This document shows, in pieces, positions 1-6,159 of a DNA stretch of 10,632 bases. The position numbers and the translations under genes were made by a program. This DNA comes from Deltaproteobacteria bacterium RBG_13_52_11. GTDB taxonomy: Bacteria; Desulfobacterota; B13-G15; RBG-16-54-18. The stretch lies in contig MGQF01000006.1 of the NCBI GenBank assembly GCA_001797745.1, positions 15,569 through 26,200 of the forward strand, given 5' to 3'. The notes beneath the pieces are model-generated. The model did not search any database. It was not told where the DNA came from and was given only the letters and a program-made list of their open reading frames with translations. How positions within the stretch are numbered: position 1 is the stretch's first letter; every line of letters starts with the position of its first letter.

Positions 1-1
1 C

Positions 2-1867
2 GCAGATGCCGATTTCAACAAGTGGAGCAGCATAGGACCAAAAGGCGGCAATTGTCTCGCCCTTGCCATTGACCCATCCCGGCCCACTACCCTGTATGCG
101 GGAACTTCAGACGGCGCCTCAAAGAGCACTGACGCTGGCGCCACCTGGCGTGCAGTTATCTCCCTCGATTATGTTCAGGCCTTTGCTATTGATCCGGCCC
201 AGCCCGCAACACTGTATGCGGGGGTTAGGGGATCCATCTTAAAGAGCACCGACGGAGGTGACACCTGGCAGCCTGCCAACAACGGCCTGGACGAATGGGA
301 ACAGGATGTTCGTGCCCTTGCCATTGATCCAGTTCATCCCGCGACCCTGTACGCAGGGATTGTGAAGGTGAATTTTTTTGATGGCGGCGTCTTTAAGAGC
401 ACTAACAGCGGCGCCACGTGGCAGCCTGCCAACAACGGCCTGGCAGACAAGAGTGTTTATGCCCTTGCCATTAATCCAGCCCCGCCAACAATCCTCTATG
501 CAGGAACCAATGGCGGCGTTTTTAAGAGCACTAACAGCGGCGCCACCTGGCAGCCTGTCGGCCTGGCAGACAAGAGTGTTTATGCCCTTGCCATTAATCC
601 AGCCCAGTTAACGACCCTCTATGCAGGAACCAATAACGGCGTCTTTAAAAGCCTCAACAGTGGCACGACGTGGCAGGCTGTCGGCCTGGCAGACAAGAGT
701 GTTTATGCCCTGGCCATTAATCCAGCCCAGTCAACGACCCTCTATGCAGGAACCAATGGCGGCGTCTTTAAAAGCATGAGCAGCGGCACCGCCTGGACTG
801 CCGTCCTGTCAAATCAGAGTGTGAAGGCCCTTGCCATTAATCCAGTTCAACCTGCAATTGTGTACGCTGGGGTGGCGGAGATTCCAGGAACTTCTCGTTA
901 CGGTGTCTTTAAGAGCACTGACAGTGGTGGTACCTGGCATGCCGTGCTCGCAAACTATTATGTTTACGCCCTTGCCGTTAATCCAGACCAGCGCAGAACC
1001 CTGTATGCGGGGGTTAGCGCGGACGGTGTCTTTAAAAGCACTGACAGCGGCGCCACCTGGACCTCTGTCCTGGGAAATAAAAGTGTTTATGCTCTTGCTA
1101 TTGATCCGGTTCAGCCTTCAATCGTGTACGCGGGTGTAGGGAAGCTTAATTATGCTTGCGGTGTCTTTAAGAGCACCGACAGTGGCGCCACCTGGCTAGC
1201 TGTCGGCCTGACAAACAAGAGTGTTCATGCCCTGGCCATTAATCCAACTCAGACCACAACCATCTATGCGGGGGCCGTTGCGATGCCGCGGCACCCCGGT
1301 GGCATTTTTAGGAGCACTAATGGAGGCGTCCATTGGACCGCTGTCCTGGAAAATAGGAGTGTTTACGCCCTTGCCATTAACCCCCTTCAGCCAGCAATCG
1401 TGTATGCAGGAACAGATGGCGGCGTCTTGAAAAGCACTAATAGTGGCGCCACGTGGCAAGCTGCCGGCCTGACAGACAAGTATGTCTATGCCCTTGCCAT
1501 TTATCCAGCTCAGCCCGCAACCCTGTTTGCAGGAACAGACGATGGCGTCTTTATGAGCACCAACGCAGGCGCCACGTGGCAAGCTGCCGGCCTACAAAAC
1601 GGGCGTGTCAATGCCCTTGTCATCAATCCTTCCATCACGACCCTGTGCGCAGGGACCGAGGATAGTGTCTTCCTAAGCACATATGATAATGGTGTCAGCT
1701 GGGCTCCTCTCAACAGGGGCCTGACCGAGCGGAATGTTTATGCCCTTGCCATTGGTCGAGCCACACCCATGACCCTGTATGCTGGGACAGGTGGAGGAAG
1801 TGCTTTCACGTGTGTATATTGCAAACGATATTGGTTATGGTGGTGTTGGGACTCAATCTTCCCGTAA
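2..1867 (+). CDS. Asp-box (BNR) beta-propeller repeat protein, 5' end outside window
   Basis: The reading frame is open from base 2 to the TAA at 1865-1867, so the gene starts left of the window; the GTG at 362 is internal to the repeats. I count 14 units, 13 complete, of about 41-49 residues. Each has a VYALAINP strand, a TLYAGT strand, a GVFKST strand and an Asp-box of the form S-T-[ND]-x-G-x-T-W. Asp-box repeats fold as beta-propeller blades in sialidase/VPS10/Ycf48-like proteins, and 14 blades would suit two seven-bladed propellers, though this is inference. No catalytic residues can be assigned. The first visible residues, ADADFNKWSSIGPKGG, look like the mature N-terminus after an export signal, so a secreted or surface location is likely. 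After LYAGTGGG in unit 14 the Asp-box is missing and a short Trp/Cys-rich tail follows, which may reflect truncation or a frameshift. Substrate and role are unknown. Confidence 0.85.
   Translation, partial: ADADFNKWSSIGPKGGNCLALAIDPSRPTTLYAGTSDGASKSTDAGATWRAVISLDYVQAFAIDPAQPATLYAGVRGSILKSTDGGDTWQPANNGLDEWEQDVRALAIDPVHPATLYAGIVKVNFFDGGVFKSTNSGATWQPANNGLADKSVYALAINPAPPTILYAGTNGGVFKSTNSGATWQPVGLADKSVYALAINPAQLTTLYAGTNNGVFKSLNSGTTWQAVGLADKSVYALAINPAQSTTLYAGTNGGVFKSMSSGTAWTAVLSNQSVKALAINPVQPAIVYAGVAEIPGTSRYGVFKSTDSGGTWHAVLANYYVYALAVNPDQRRTLYAGVSADGVFKSTDSGATWTSVLGNKSVYALAIDPVQPSIVYAGVGKLNYACGVFKSTDSGATWLAVGLTNKSVHALAINPTQTTTIYAGAVAMPRHPGGIFRSTNGGVHWTAVLENRSVYALAINPLQPAIVYAGTDGGVLKSTNSGATWQAAGLTDKYVYALAIYPAQPATLFAGTDDGVFMSTNAGATWQAAGLQNGRVNALVINPSITTLCAGTEDSVFLSTYDNGVSWAPLNRGLTERNVYALAIGRATPMTLYAGTGGGSAFTCVYCKRYWLWWCWDSIFP
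451..819 (+). repeat. Tandem 123-bp repeats inside the propeller gene
   Basis: The block GAGTGTTTATGCCC begins at 451, 574 and 697, exactly 123 bp (41 codons) apart. The three units share long identical stretches at DNA level, including many silent positions. Neighbouring units have drifted further and vary in length by insertions in the loop after the YAG strand. This pattern suggests recent unit duplication or gene conversion, and the copy number may differ between strains. Confidence 0.85.
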
Positions 1868-1919
1868 CAAAATAGGGACAGCGCTACTGTGGGGGGTCGA
1901 ACATTCAGAATGCGATGGT

Positions 1920-2459
1920 TTATTTAGCTGACTGAATCATTTTAACAAAATCTTCTTCCAATTGGTCGCCTGATGAATCCGGTGTAAAGCCAAGCATCAG
2001 TATCCATCCCGGCTTTGTCTCCATGATTCCCATGGGCGATCGAAGAAAGACTATGAGGCCGCCGGCATCAACAGCACCCTTCCAGAACTCCACGGCTGCC
2101 GTATAACCGCCATTGGTCTTCATCTTCGTTGGTTTCTTAAGCATCTCCTGGCCTTTTGGGTAGGACGCAGCAATCGTTTTCAACCCAACAATCCGAACGG
2201 AGCTGTAGCTATGTAGCCACGATGAGTAGCAGAACACCAAGACAGTCGTCGCTGAAATTTTGTCAGATTTGAGGGAACCAATCAATTCTTTCTCAGAACC
2301 CTGTGGAATTTCCTGTGTGGACCAACCCTCCGGCAAGGAAAGAGAAAAATCTTTATAGGTAAAGGTATTTTCTTGTGCGCAGACCTGGGAAGCTAACCCT
2401 ATTAATAGAATAAAAAATGTTAATGATACTAAACGAAGGAAGAATGATGATCTGAACAT
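1920..2459 (-). CDS. Small exported protein, possible PsbP/DcrB-like fold
   Basis: A 179-residue protein. The N-terminus (MFRSSFFLRL, a hydrophobic run, then ASQVCAQ) is a good Sec signal peptide with likely cleavage after VCA; the Cys is badly placed for a lipobox. The mature part begins ENTFTYKDFSLSLPEGW, the pattern seen in many small periplasmic proteins of the DUF1795/PsbP/DcrB type, which suggests that fold. It also contains Gly-rich and SPMGIMETKPGW segments, and I see no catalytic motif. I chose the ATG at 2459 because GGAGG lies 7 bases upstream and the signal peptide starts there. An in-frame ATG at 2507, with its own GGAGG very close, would add 16 residues. It is transcribed alone, convergent with the propeller gene, and is preceded by promoter element A. 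Its function is unknown. Confidence 0.7.
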   Translation of the reverse strand: MFRSSFFLRLVSLTFFILLIGLASQVCAQENTFTYKDFSLSLPEGWSTQEIPQGSEKELIGSLKSDKISATTVLVFCYSSWLHSYSSVRIVGLKTIAASYPKGQEMLKKPTKMKTNGGYTAAVEFWKGAVDAGGLIVFLRSPMGIMETKPGWILMLGFTPDSSGDQLEEDFVKMIQSAK

Positions 2460-2529
2460 TTTAGCCTCCATCGTTAATGTTAATAAATGAGCTTCCCACC
2501 CTGACATTATCCTCCACCTCTTTTTGCCT

Positions 2530-2621
2530 CTATGGAGCAATAGTGCGGCACAAAAGAGTACTTATTGCAAGTATGGAACAAATGAACGGCGTTTGTCAAG
2601 ATAGTCATTTATAGTGAAAGC
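2530..2621 (-). promoter_or_regulatory. Promoter-leader element, copy A
   Basis: Read on the minus strand: GCTTTCACT (2613-2621), TTGACA as -35 (2594-2599), an 18-bp spacer, CATACT as -10 (2570-2575), then TGTGCCGCA and a CATAG box (2530-2534) in the leader. The -10 to CATAG distance is identical to copies B and C. It is positioned to drive the exported protein at 2459. Confidence 0.7.
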
Positions 2622-2661
2622 GGGATTCGAACCAATCGACTTGTTGGGCAAGGGAAGATGA

Positions 2662-2733
2662 CTAAGGCTTTTGAATGTACCTCACGCCTTTGATGTTCGC
2701 AAAGTATTCAATCCAACCGGAAGAATCAGCCAC
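2662..2733 (-). pseudogene. vapC: VapC (PIN-domain) toxin remnant with internal deletion
   Basis: A 23-codon frame starts with GTG at 2733, 2 bases after the stop of the AbrB-type antitoxin, and reads VADSSGWIEYF joined to ANIKGVRYIQKP, then a stop. The first half matches the start of PIN-domain VapC toxins (a [VA]DSSGW motif carrying the first acidic active-site residue). The second half resembles their extreme C-terminus, where a final strand ends in G-V-[RK]-Y. VapC proteins are usually about 130 residues, so roughly 100 codons, including the other acidic residues, are gone. Both sides of the join can be read as containing F-A-N, so deletion between short direct repeats is a plausible mechanism (inference). 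It cannot be an active nuclease. Confidence 0.7.
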
Positions 2734-2735
2734 AT

Positions 2736-2942
2736 TTATGCGCGGTCAGACTCTCTTTCCACGGTGGCATCGATACCTCTTAAAAATCCCCTCGTTCGCT
2801 TAGCAGACTTGAAGGGGATGAGCTCAACGCGGTTGTCATAGTGCACTACCTGGATCTTCTGCCCTGGTTTGATGCCCAGCGCCTCTCGAACGGCCCGGGG
2901 GATAACGACCTGGAATTTTGGGGAGACAGTAACAAGTCCCAT
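2736..2942 (-). CDS. vapB: AbrB/SpoVT-type antitoxin (VapB)
   Basis: A 68-residue protein. Residues 1-45 form a swapped-hairpin AbrB DNA-binding domain: VTVSPKFQVVIPRAVREALGIKPG is the classic pattern, followed by a second strand pair QKIQVVHYDNRVELIP. The tail (SAKRTRGFLRGIDATVERESDR) would be the toxin-binding segment, as in VapB antitoxins of VapBC modules. The ATG at 2942 follows AGGAGG by 6 bases. The partner toxin just downstream is reduced to a 23-codon remnant, so this is an orphan antitoxin that may still act as a repressor or neutralise related VapC toxins. Family membership is well supported; its present role is inferred. Confidence 0.88.
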   Translation of the reverse strand: MGLVTVSPKFQVVIPRAVREALGIKPGQKIQVVHYDNRVELIPFKSAKRTRGFLRGIDATVERESDRA

Positions 2943-2955
2943 ACGATCCTCCTAT

Positions 2956-2969
2956 CGATAATCATATCG
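2956..2969 (-). promoter_or_regulatory. Possible operator upstream of vapB
   Basis: The inverted repeat CGATA-N4-TATCG lies 14-27 bases upstream of the vapB start, with outer partly matching arms ATACGAT (2941-2947) and ATCGTAA (2966-2972). VapB-type antitoxins commonly autoregulate through palindromes in this position. The arms are short, so the call is tentative. A TATGAT on the minus strand overlaps it and could be the -10, but no good -35 was found. Confidence 0.35.
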
Positions 2970-3024
2970 TAATACGCTAGTTCGATCATAGTGCATTTTC
3001 GGCGAATTGACAAGGAGAGTTTTT

Positions 3025-3285
3025 TTAAATTTCTCTCTTATAAACTTCTTTCCGGTAACCTACTCTCAGCACGAGGCAATCATTCCCTACGATAGCGTAG
3101 ATTACCCGGTAGTCATTGATGCGATATTTTCGAAGACCTGCAAATCGGCCTTTGAGCACCGGATAGGCATCGGCGTTCTTGGAAAGCTCTTGCTCAATGT
3201 GATTTAAAATGCGATCGGCTTCCGCCTTGGGCACTTTTTTCAAGTCACGCTGGACTGATTTCTTGTAAACGATGTTATAAGCCAA
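3025..3285 (-). CDS. relE: RelE/ParE-family toxin
   Basis: An 86-residue protein. It has the RelE/ParE layout: MAYNIVYKKSVQRDLKKVPK, a helical hairpin (AEADRILNHIEQELSK), then strands KGRFAGLRKYRINDYRVIYAI and CLVLRVGYRKEVYKR. The basic GLRKYRINDYRVIY block and the C-terminal G[HY]RKEVY are family hallmarks; RelE members cut mRNA at the ribosome. The start is TTG at 3285: an in-frame stop lies just upstream, and GAGG sits 7 bases before it inside the antitoxin gene. The start overlaps the antitoxin end by 11 bases, so translation is probably coupled and toxin output kept low. Of the three toxin genes in this cluster, it is the only one that looks intact. A DNA gyrase-targeting ParE activity is the main alternative. 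Confidence 0.87.
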   Translation of the reverse strand: MAYNIVYKKSVQRDLKKVPKAEADRILNHIEQELSKNADAYPVLKGRFAGLRKYRINDYRVIYAIVGNDCLVLRVGYRKEVYKREI

Positions 3286-3493
3286 GCGCTTTCCTCAACT
3301 CTTTGCCCGAGATAACGGGATCTGTTTTGTCGTGGAGCCGGTCCAGGGCCACCTGAAGATCTGCATAGTCTTCTATATACGACTCGATGGCTTTTTGGAT
3401 GATGTAAGAGCGAGACCTTTCCGTCTCCTTGGCTACGGCGTCAAGCTGATCCGCGAGGGCCTTAGGGAGCCTGACTGATATCGCTGTATTCAT
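3275..3493 (-). CDS. Ribbon-helix-helix antitoxin (RelB/CopG type)
   Basis: A 72-residue protein. Residues 1-45 form a ribbon-helix-helix domain (the strand TAISVRLPKALADQLDAVA, then RSRSYIIQKAIESYIED), and the tail DLQVALDRLHDKTDPVISGKELRKALGL resembles the toxin-wrapping part of RelB/StbD-like antitoxins. The ATG at 3493 is chosen over upstream in-frame codons because AGGAGG precedes it by 7 bases and the RHH strand starts at once. Its last codons overlap the relE-type toxin start. A perfect 18-bp palindrome lies 31 bases upstream across its promoter, as expected for autoregulation by an RHH dimer. Confidence 0.88.
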   Translation of the reverse strand: MNTAISVRLPKALADQLDAVAKETERSRSYIIQKAIESYIEDYADLQVALDRLHDKTDPVISGKELRKALGL

Positions 3494-3521
3494 GAGACAC
3501 CTCCTGATACTATTGTAATAC

Positions 3522-3550
3522 GTTGTATGCAAAAGCATACATAAAGTCAA
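3522..3550 (-). promoter_or_regulatory. Promoter of the RHH/RelE pair with palindromic operator
   Basis: On the minus strand, TTGACT (3545-3550), a 17-bp spacer and TACAAC (3522-3527) make a plausible sigma70 promoter. A perfect inverted repeat TGTATGC-AAAA-GCATACA (3524-3541) covers the spacer and part of the -10, so a bound RHH antitoxin would block polymerase directly. Confidence 0.6.
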
Positions 3551-3652
3551 GAGGTCATAATAAAAATGTTGTGATATGGAAGGCGGGATGGAATACTCCC
3601 CTGCTCCAACCTCGATTAAAGATTTAACAACTGCATGGCCTTGTCAAGCAGA

Positions 3653-4073
3653 TTAGTGCGCATCTACCAGATGATCTCGAATGAACTTCTGTATTGCCGC
3701 GACGACCTGTTCTTTAAACCCTGATGGGCTCTGTGCCACCCACACAGTGAAATTATACAATTCCTGGGCATCGGCCTTCAGCCATTTGCCGTTATCAAAC
3801 AAGAAGGTGAGCACGGTGGTCATGGCAATTCTTTTGTTACCATTCTGAAAGGGATGGTTTTTGATCATAAGGTAAAAGAGAATACTAGCCCTTAGCGACC
3901 AACGTTGGGTACAAGGCCTTGCCCGAGAATCTCTGAAATGGGGTCACCACACAGCTTTCAAGCACATGGGGAAACCGGGTAGAGAAATCCGGTATGGGCT
4001 CGTCAAAAGAGAGATGTCCCTTTGCAAGTTGGAAAGCAAGGTATTCTACGTCCGCTATGGTGATGATGTTCAC
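3653..4073 (-). pseudogene. doc: Doc/Fic-family toxin, frameshifted
   Basis: Two adjacent frames together make one Doc-type protein. The first (GTG at 4073, stop at 3885-3887) encodes IADVEYLAFQLAKG...FPHVLESCV...ALYPTLVAK, the N-terminal half. The second continues as ASILFYLMIKNHPFQNGNKR to the stop at 3653, carrying the Fic core H-P-F-x-x-G-N-K-R. Removing one base from the GGG run (minus strand) at 3889-3891 restores a continuous product of about 139 residues. Doc toxins phosphorylate elongation factor EF-Tu; other Fic proteins transfer AMP. The GTG overlaps the stop of the HTH antitoxin by one base (TAGTG), a coupled pair. The Fic motif is intact, so the lesion is either a recent inactivating insertion or a sequencing error. 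Confidence 0.85.
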
Positions 4074-4330
4074 TATCCCTTAGCCAACTGCTTCAGGACT
4101 TCCCCATATTCCTGTACTGTTTTACGAACAGCGGCGTCTATACGTTCCTTTCCCGTTCTTGTTAGCTCCTTGCCGAGGATGTCTGTGATAGTCTGGTCCG
4201 TAATAACGTAGGTCCTGCCTATCTTCGTGGCAGGGATCTGCCCTTTCTTGACCCGCTTGTAGATGGCGATGCGGCTGACCCCGAGGAGCTTAGCCAGTTC
4301 CGGAATAGTGATGTATTTTTTGTTGACCAT
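4073..4330 (-). CDS. Excisionase-like HTH antitoxin partnered with Doc
   Basis: An 85-residue protein. Residues 5-45 are an excisionase/MerR-like helix-turn-helix (ITIPELAKLLGVSRIAIYKR, then a wing KKGQIPATKIGRTYVI). The C-terminal half (ELTRTGKERIDAAVRKTVQEY, then EVLKQLAKG) is helical and charged, the place where a toxin-neutralising segment would sit. I chose the ATG at 4330; a TTG at 4345 is in frame but less likely, and the ribosome site (AGGTC) is only moderate. It directly precedes and overlaps the doc toxin, replacing the usual Phd-type antitoxin. The region upstream holds a regular array of GTTAAC boxes that this HTH protein probably binds to control its own operon (inference). Confidence 0.82.
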   Translation of the reverse strand: MVNKKYITIPELAKLLGVSRIAIYKRVKKGQIPATKIGRTYVITDQTITDILGKELTRTGKERIDAAVRKTVQEYGEVLKQLAKG

Positions 4331-4353
4331 GGTTCTGACCTGCAATATGCTGT

Positions 4354-4436
4354 GTTAACTCAATGCTTGCAAGTTAACATAAGTTAACCTGTTATGCAAT
4401 AGTTAACATAAGTTAATGCTATTTATATAGGTTAAC
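4354..4436. repeat. Six-box GTTAAC operator array (29-bp period)
   Basis: Palindromic GTTAAC boxes start at 4354, 4373, 4383, 4402, 4412 (GTTAAT) and 4431. The gaps between them are 13, 4, 13, 4 and 13 bases, giving three repeats of GTTAAC-N13-GTTAAC followed by ATAA, ATAA and GCAA. The 10- and 19-bp offsets put the boxes close to one face of the helix. The array fills most of the 121-bp gap before the HTH antitoxin and is probably its autoregulatory operator. No convincing -35/-10 pair could be chosen within it. Confidence 0.8.
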
Positions 4437-4451
4437 GCAAGAAAAAAGCGT

Positions 4452-4625
4452 TTATCGCAGGGCTGCTCCCAAATAGTACGGCCAAATCAGCAAGGCGAGC
4501 AACCCCTGCCAAAAAAACGGCAGCCCGAGATAGCCGATGGTAAAGAGCCAGCCCATTACCCAGACCGGACCAAAGACCGCGCCGGCATCCCCCCTGCAAA
4601 CTCCTCGCTCCTTTTTTTTAGCCAT
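4452..4625 (-). CDS. Small membrane protein, 57 residues
   Basis: The ATG at 4625 follows a strong ribosome site (GGAGGGAGG, about 6 bases upstream), 17 bases after the cysE stop, and the frame runs 57 codons to a TAA. The protein begins with a basic MAKKKERG cap and an RGD segment. It continues as a hydrophobic stretch rich in Trp, Gly and Leu (GPVWVMGWLFTIGYLGLPFF, then GLLALLIWPYYLGAAL), which suits two short membrane helices or one re-entrant hairpin. The layout, ending F-W-x-G-...-W-P-x-Y, resembles small inner-membrane proteins of unknown function seen in many Proteobacteria. The tight spacing suggests co-transcription with cysE. I do not know its function. Confidence 0.7.
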   Translation of the reverse strand: MAKKKERGVCRGDAGAVFGPVWVMGWLFTIGYLGLPFFWQGLLALLIWPYYLGAALR

Positions 4626-4642
4626 TGTGAATCCTCCCTCCT

Positions 4643-5638
4643 TTAGCTTTTGACTTGTCTCGGCCTTTCCTTAACAACCCGGTTTTTGCTTTTATAGATC
4701 ATAGGCGGTTTTTTAAGAAAAATCCTGGTATCCGGCGGCACAGATTCCGTGAGCCAGACATTACCGCCGATGATGGACCTGGCGCCGATGACGGTCCCGC
4801 CGCCCAGGATCGTGGCGCCGGAGTAGATGATCACGTCATCTTCAATGGTGGGATGCCGTTTACGGGTGCGCAGTTGTTCAACCGCGTTGCTCGGCACCGA
4901 CAAGGCGCCCAAGGTCACGCCTTGATAGATCCTCACCCGATTGCCGATGTCGCTCGTCTCTCCAATCACCACGCCTGTGCCATGATCGATGAAAAAGCCT
5001 TCACCGATATGAGCGCCGGGGTGGATATCGATCCCGGTTACGCTATGGGCATATTCGGTCATAATGCGCGGTATCAAGGGAACGCCCTGTTCATGAAGCA
5101 GATGGGCGAGGCGATAGACCGTGATGGCATAGAGCCCGGGATAACTGAAAATGATTTCATCATACCCCTTGGCAGCCGGGTCATCTTCATACGATGCGCG
5201 GACGTCTTTAGCCAAAGTCGTGCGCAAGGGGGGGAGGGCACGCATAAAGATGATGGCTACTTCCTGCCCGCGCTCCTCGCAATGGGTGCACGGTAGCTTA
5301 TACCTCAGGCATTCATGGCGGATAGCCAGGGTGATCTGCACTGCCAGGATTTCAAAAAGGGCCGTCAGCTCCTGGCCAAAATAATACGGCAGGTTCATCT
5401 GGTCCACCCGACTGTTGATAAAATAGCCGGGATAGAGGATGCGCCTCAACCTGGCGAGGATATCAATAATCAGGTCTCTGGAAGGGATGGGCTCCGGCTC
5501 AATATGATCAAAGCAATCCGAACGGCTGCAGGAAAGCACCATCTGCTCCACAATCTGGGGGATCTCCTTGCGAAATTCATAGGTATGGGCAACCTCGGTT
5601 TTGCAAAGATCCTCATCCACTCTTTTTTTAAAGGTCAT
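4643..5638 (-). CDS. cysE: Serine O-acetyltransferase, long form
   Basis: A 331-residue protein. It makes O-acetylserine from serine and acetyl-CoA, the first committed step of cysteine synthesis. The N-terminal ~170 residues are a helical domain, longer than in E. coli CysE and including a CTHC motif near 117-120. The C-terminal part is a left-handed beta helix of hexapeptide repeats. The catalytic pair sits in GIDIHPGAHIGEGFFIDHGTG (Asp about 204, His about 219), followed by GVTLGA and the RHPTIEDDVIIYSGATILGG turns. The ATG at 5638 follows AAAGGAGGCCCT; a GTG 27 bases upstream in the same frame lacks comparable support. It lies downstream of amtB-glnB and just upstream of the small membrane protein. 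No cysK is in view. Confidence 0.93.
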   Translation of the reverse strand: MTFKKRVDEDLCKTEVAHTYEFRKEIPQIVEQMVLSCSRSDCFDHIEPEPIPSRDLIIDILARLRRILYPGYFINSRVDQMNLPYYFGQELTALFEILAVQITLAIRHECLRYKLPCTHCEERGQEVAIIFMRALPPLRTTLAKDVRASYEDDPAAKGYDEIIFSYPGLYAITVYRLAHLLHEQGVPLIPRIMTEYAHSVTGIDIHPGAHIGEGFFIDHGTGVVIGETSDIGNRVRIYQGVTLGALSVPSNAVEQLRTRKRHPTIEDDVIIYSGATILGGGTVIGARSIIGGNVWLTESVPPDTRIFLKKPPMIYKSKNRVVKERPRQVKS

Positions 5639-5741
5639 AGGGCCTCCTTTCAATGGCAGGCGCACAATGATGGGGTCTTTGTTCGACCTTTCTCCATTTT
5701 AGGCGACTCTTGACCCCTCATACCCCCGGGGGATGCTTGAT

Positions 5742-6080
5742 TCAAATAGCATCCCTTCCGCGTTCACCCGTTCGGATTCGAATCACCTCTTCCACAGGGC
5801 ATATGAAGATCTTCCCATCTCCGATCTTTCCCGTCTTGGCAGACCGCTCAATGGTCTCGATCACCTGGGGGACCATGTCATCGGTGGTGATCAATTCAAT
5901 CTTGACCTTGGGGAGAAAGTCGATCTTGTATTCTGCTCCGCGGTAAACTTCTGTATGCCCTTTTTGCCTTCCGAAGCCCTTGACCTCGGTGAGCGTCATG
6001 CCCTGAACGCCGATCTTGGATAAGGCGTGCTTTACATCGTCCAATTTGAATGGCTTGATAATTGCCTCGATCTTTTTCAT
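5742..6080 (-). CDS. glnB: Nitrogen regulatory protein PII
   Basis: Exactly 112 residues, the classic PII length, starting at the ATG at 6080 behind AAGGAGGTTAT. Tyr51, the uridylylation site in proteobacterial PII, is present in the T-loop (GFGRQKGHTEVYRGAEY). The C-terminal signature TGKIGDGKIFICPVEEVIRIRTGERG (ATP/2-oxoglutarate site) is intact. PII trimers sense 2-oxoglutarate and ATP/ADP; the form encoded beside amtB (GlnK type) plugs the ammonium channel when nitrogen is plentiful. It lies 79 bases downstream of amtB, the reverse of the common glnK-amtB order. GlnB and GlnK cannot be separated by sequence here; context favours GlnK. Confidence 0.95.
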   Translation of the reverse strand: MKKIEAIIKPFKLDDVKHALSKIGVQGMTLTEVKGFGRQKGHTEVYRGAEYKIDFLPKVKIELITTDDMVPQVIETIERSAKTGKIGDGKIFICPVEEVIRIRTGERGRDAI

Positions 6081-6159
6081 ATAACCTCCTTGTTCAGTTG
6101 GGAGCGAGGAGTACAAAAGTATTTTTCTCCGAGCTCCGAACTAATGACGCCGAACTTAA

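Noticed and set aside
451..1600. CRISPR-like regular repeats
   Set aside because: The period reflects 41-49 codon protein repeats in an open frame; there are no unique spacers between identical short repeats.
2613..2634. tRNA 3'-end-like string GGTTCGAATCCCGCTTTCAC on the minus strand
   Set aside because: The T-loop is perfect but its stem does not pair, and no D-arm or anticodon arm can be drawn upstream. Part of it overlaps the GCTTTCACT box shared by the promoter elements.
4441..4459. Terminator after the small membrane protein (GCG-ATAAA-CGC plus T-run)
   Set aside because: There is a T-run on the minus strand but the stem is only 3 bp, too weak to call.
4655..5713. Long plus-strand frames opposite cysE
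   Set aside because: They are antisense to a confidently identified gene, with no ribosome sites or family-like sequence.
5723..5732. CCCCCGGGGG palindrome just after glnB
   Set aside because: It has no loop and no T-run, so it is not a convincing terminator, and no known regulator site matches.
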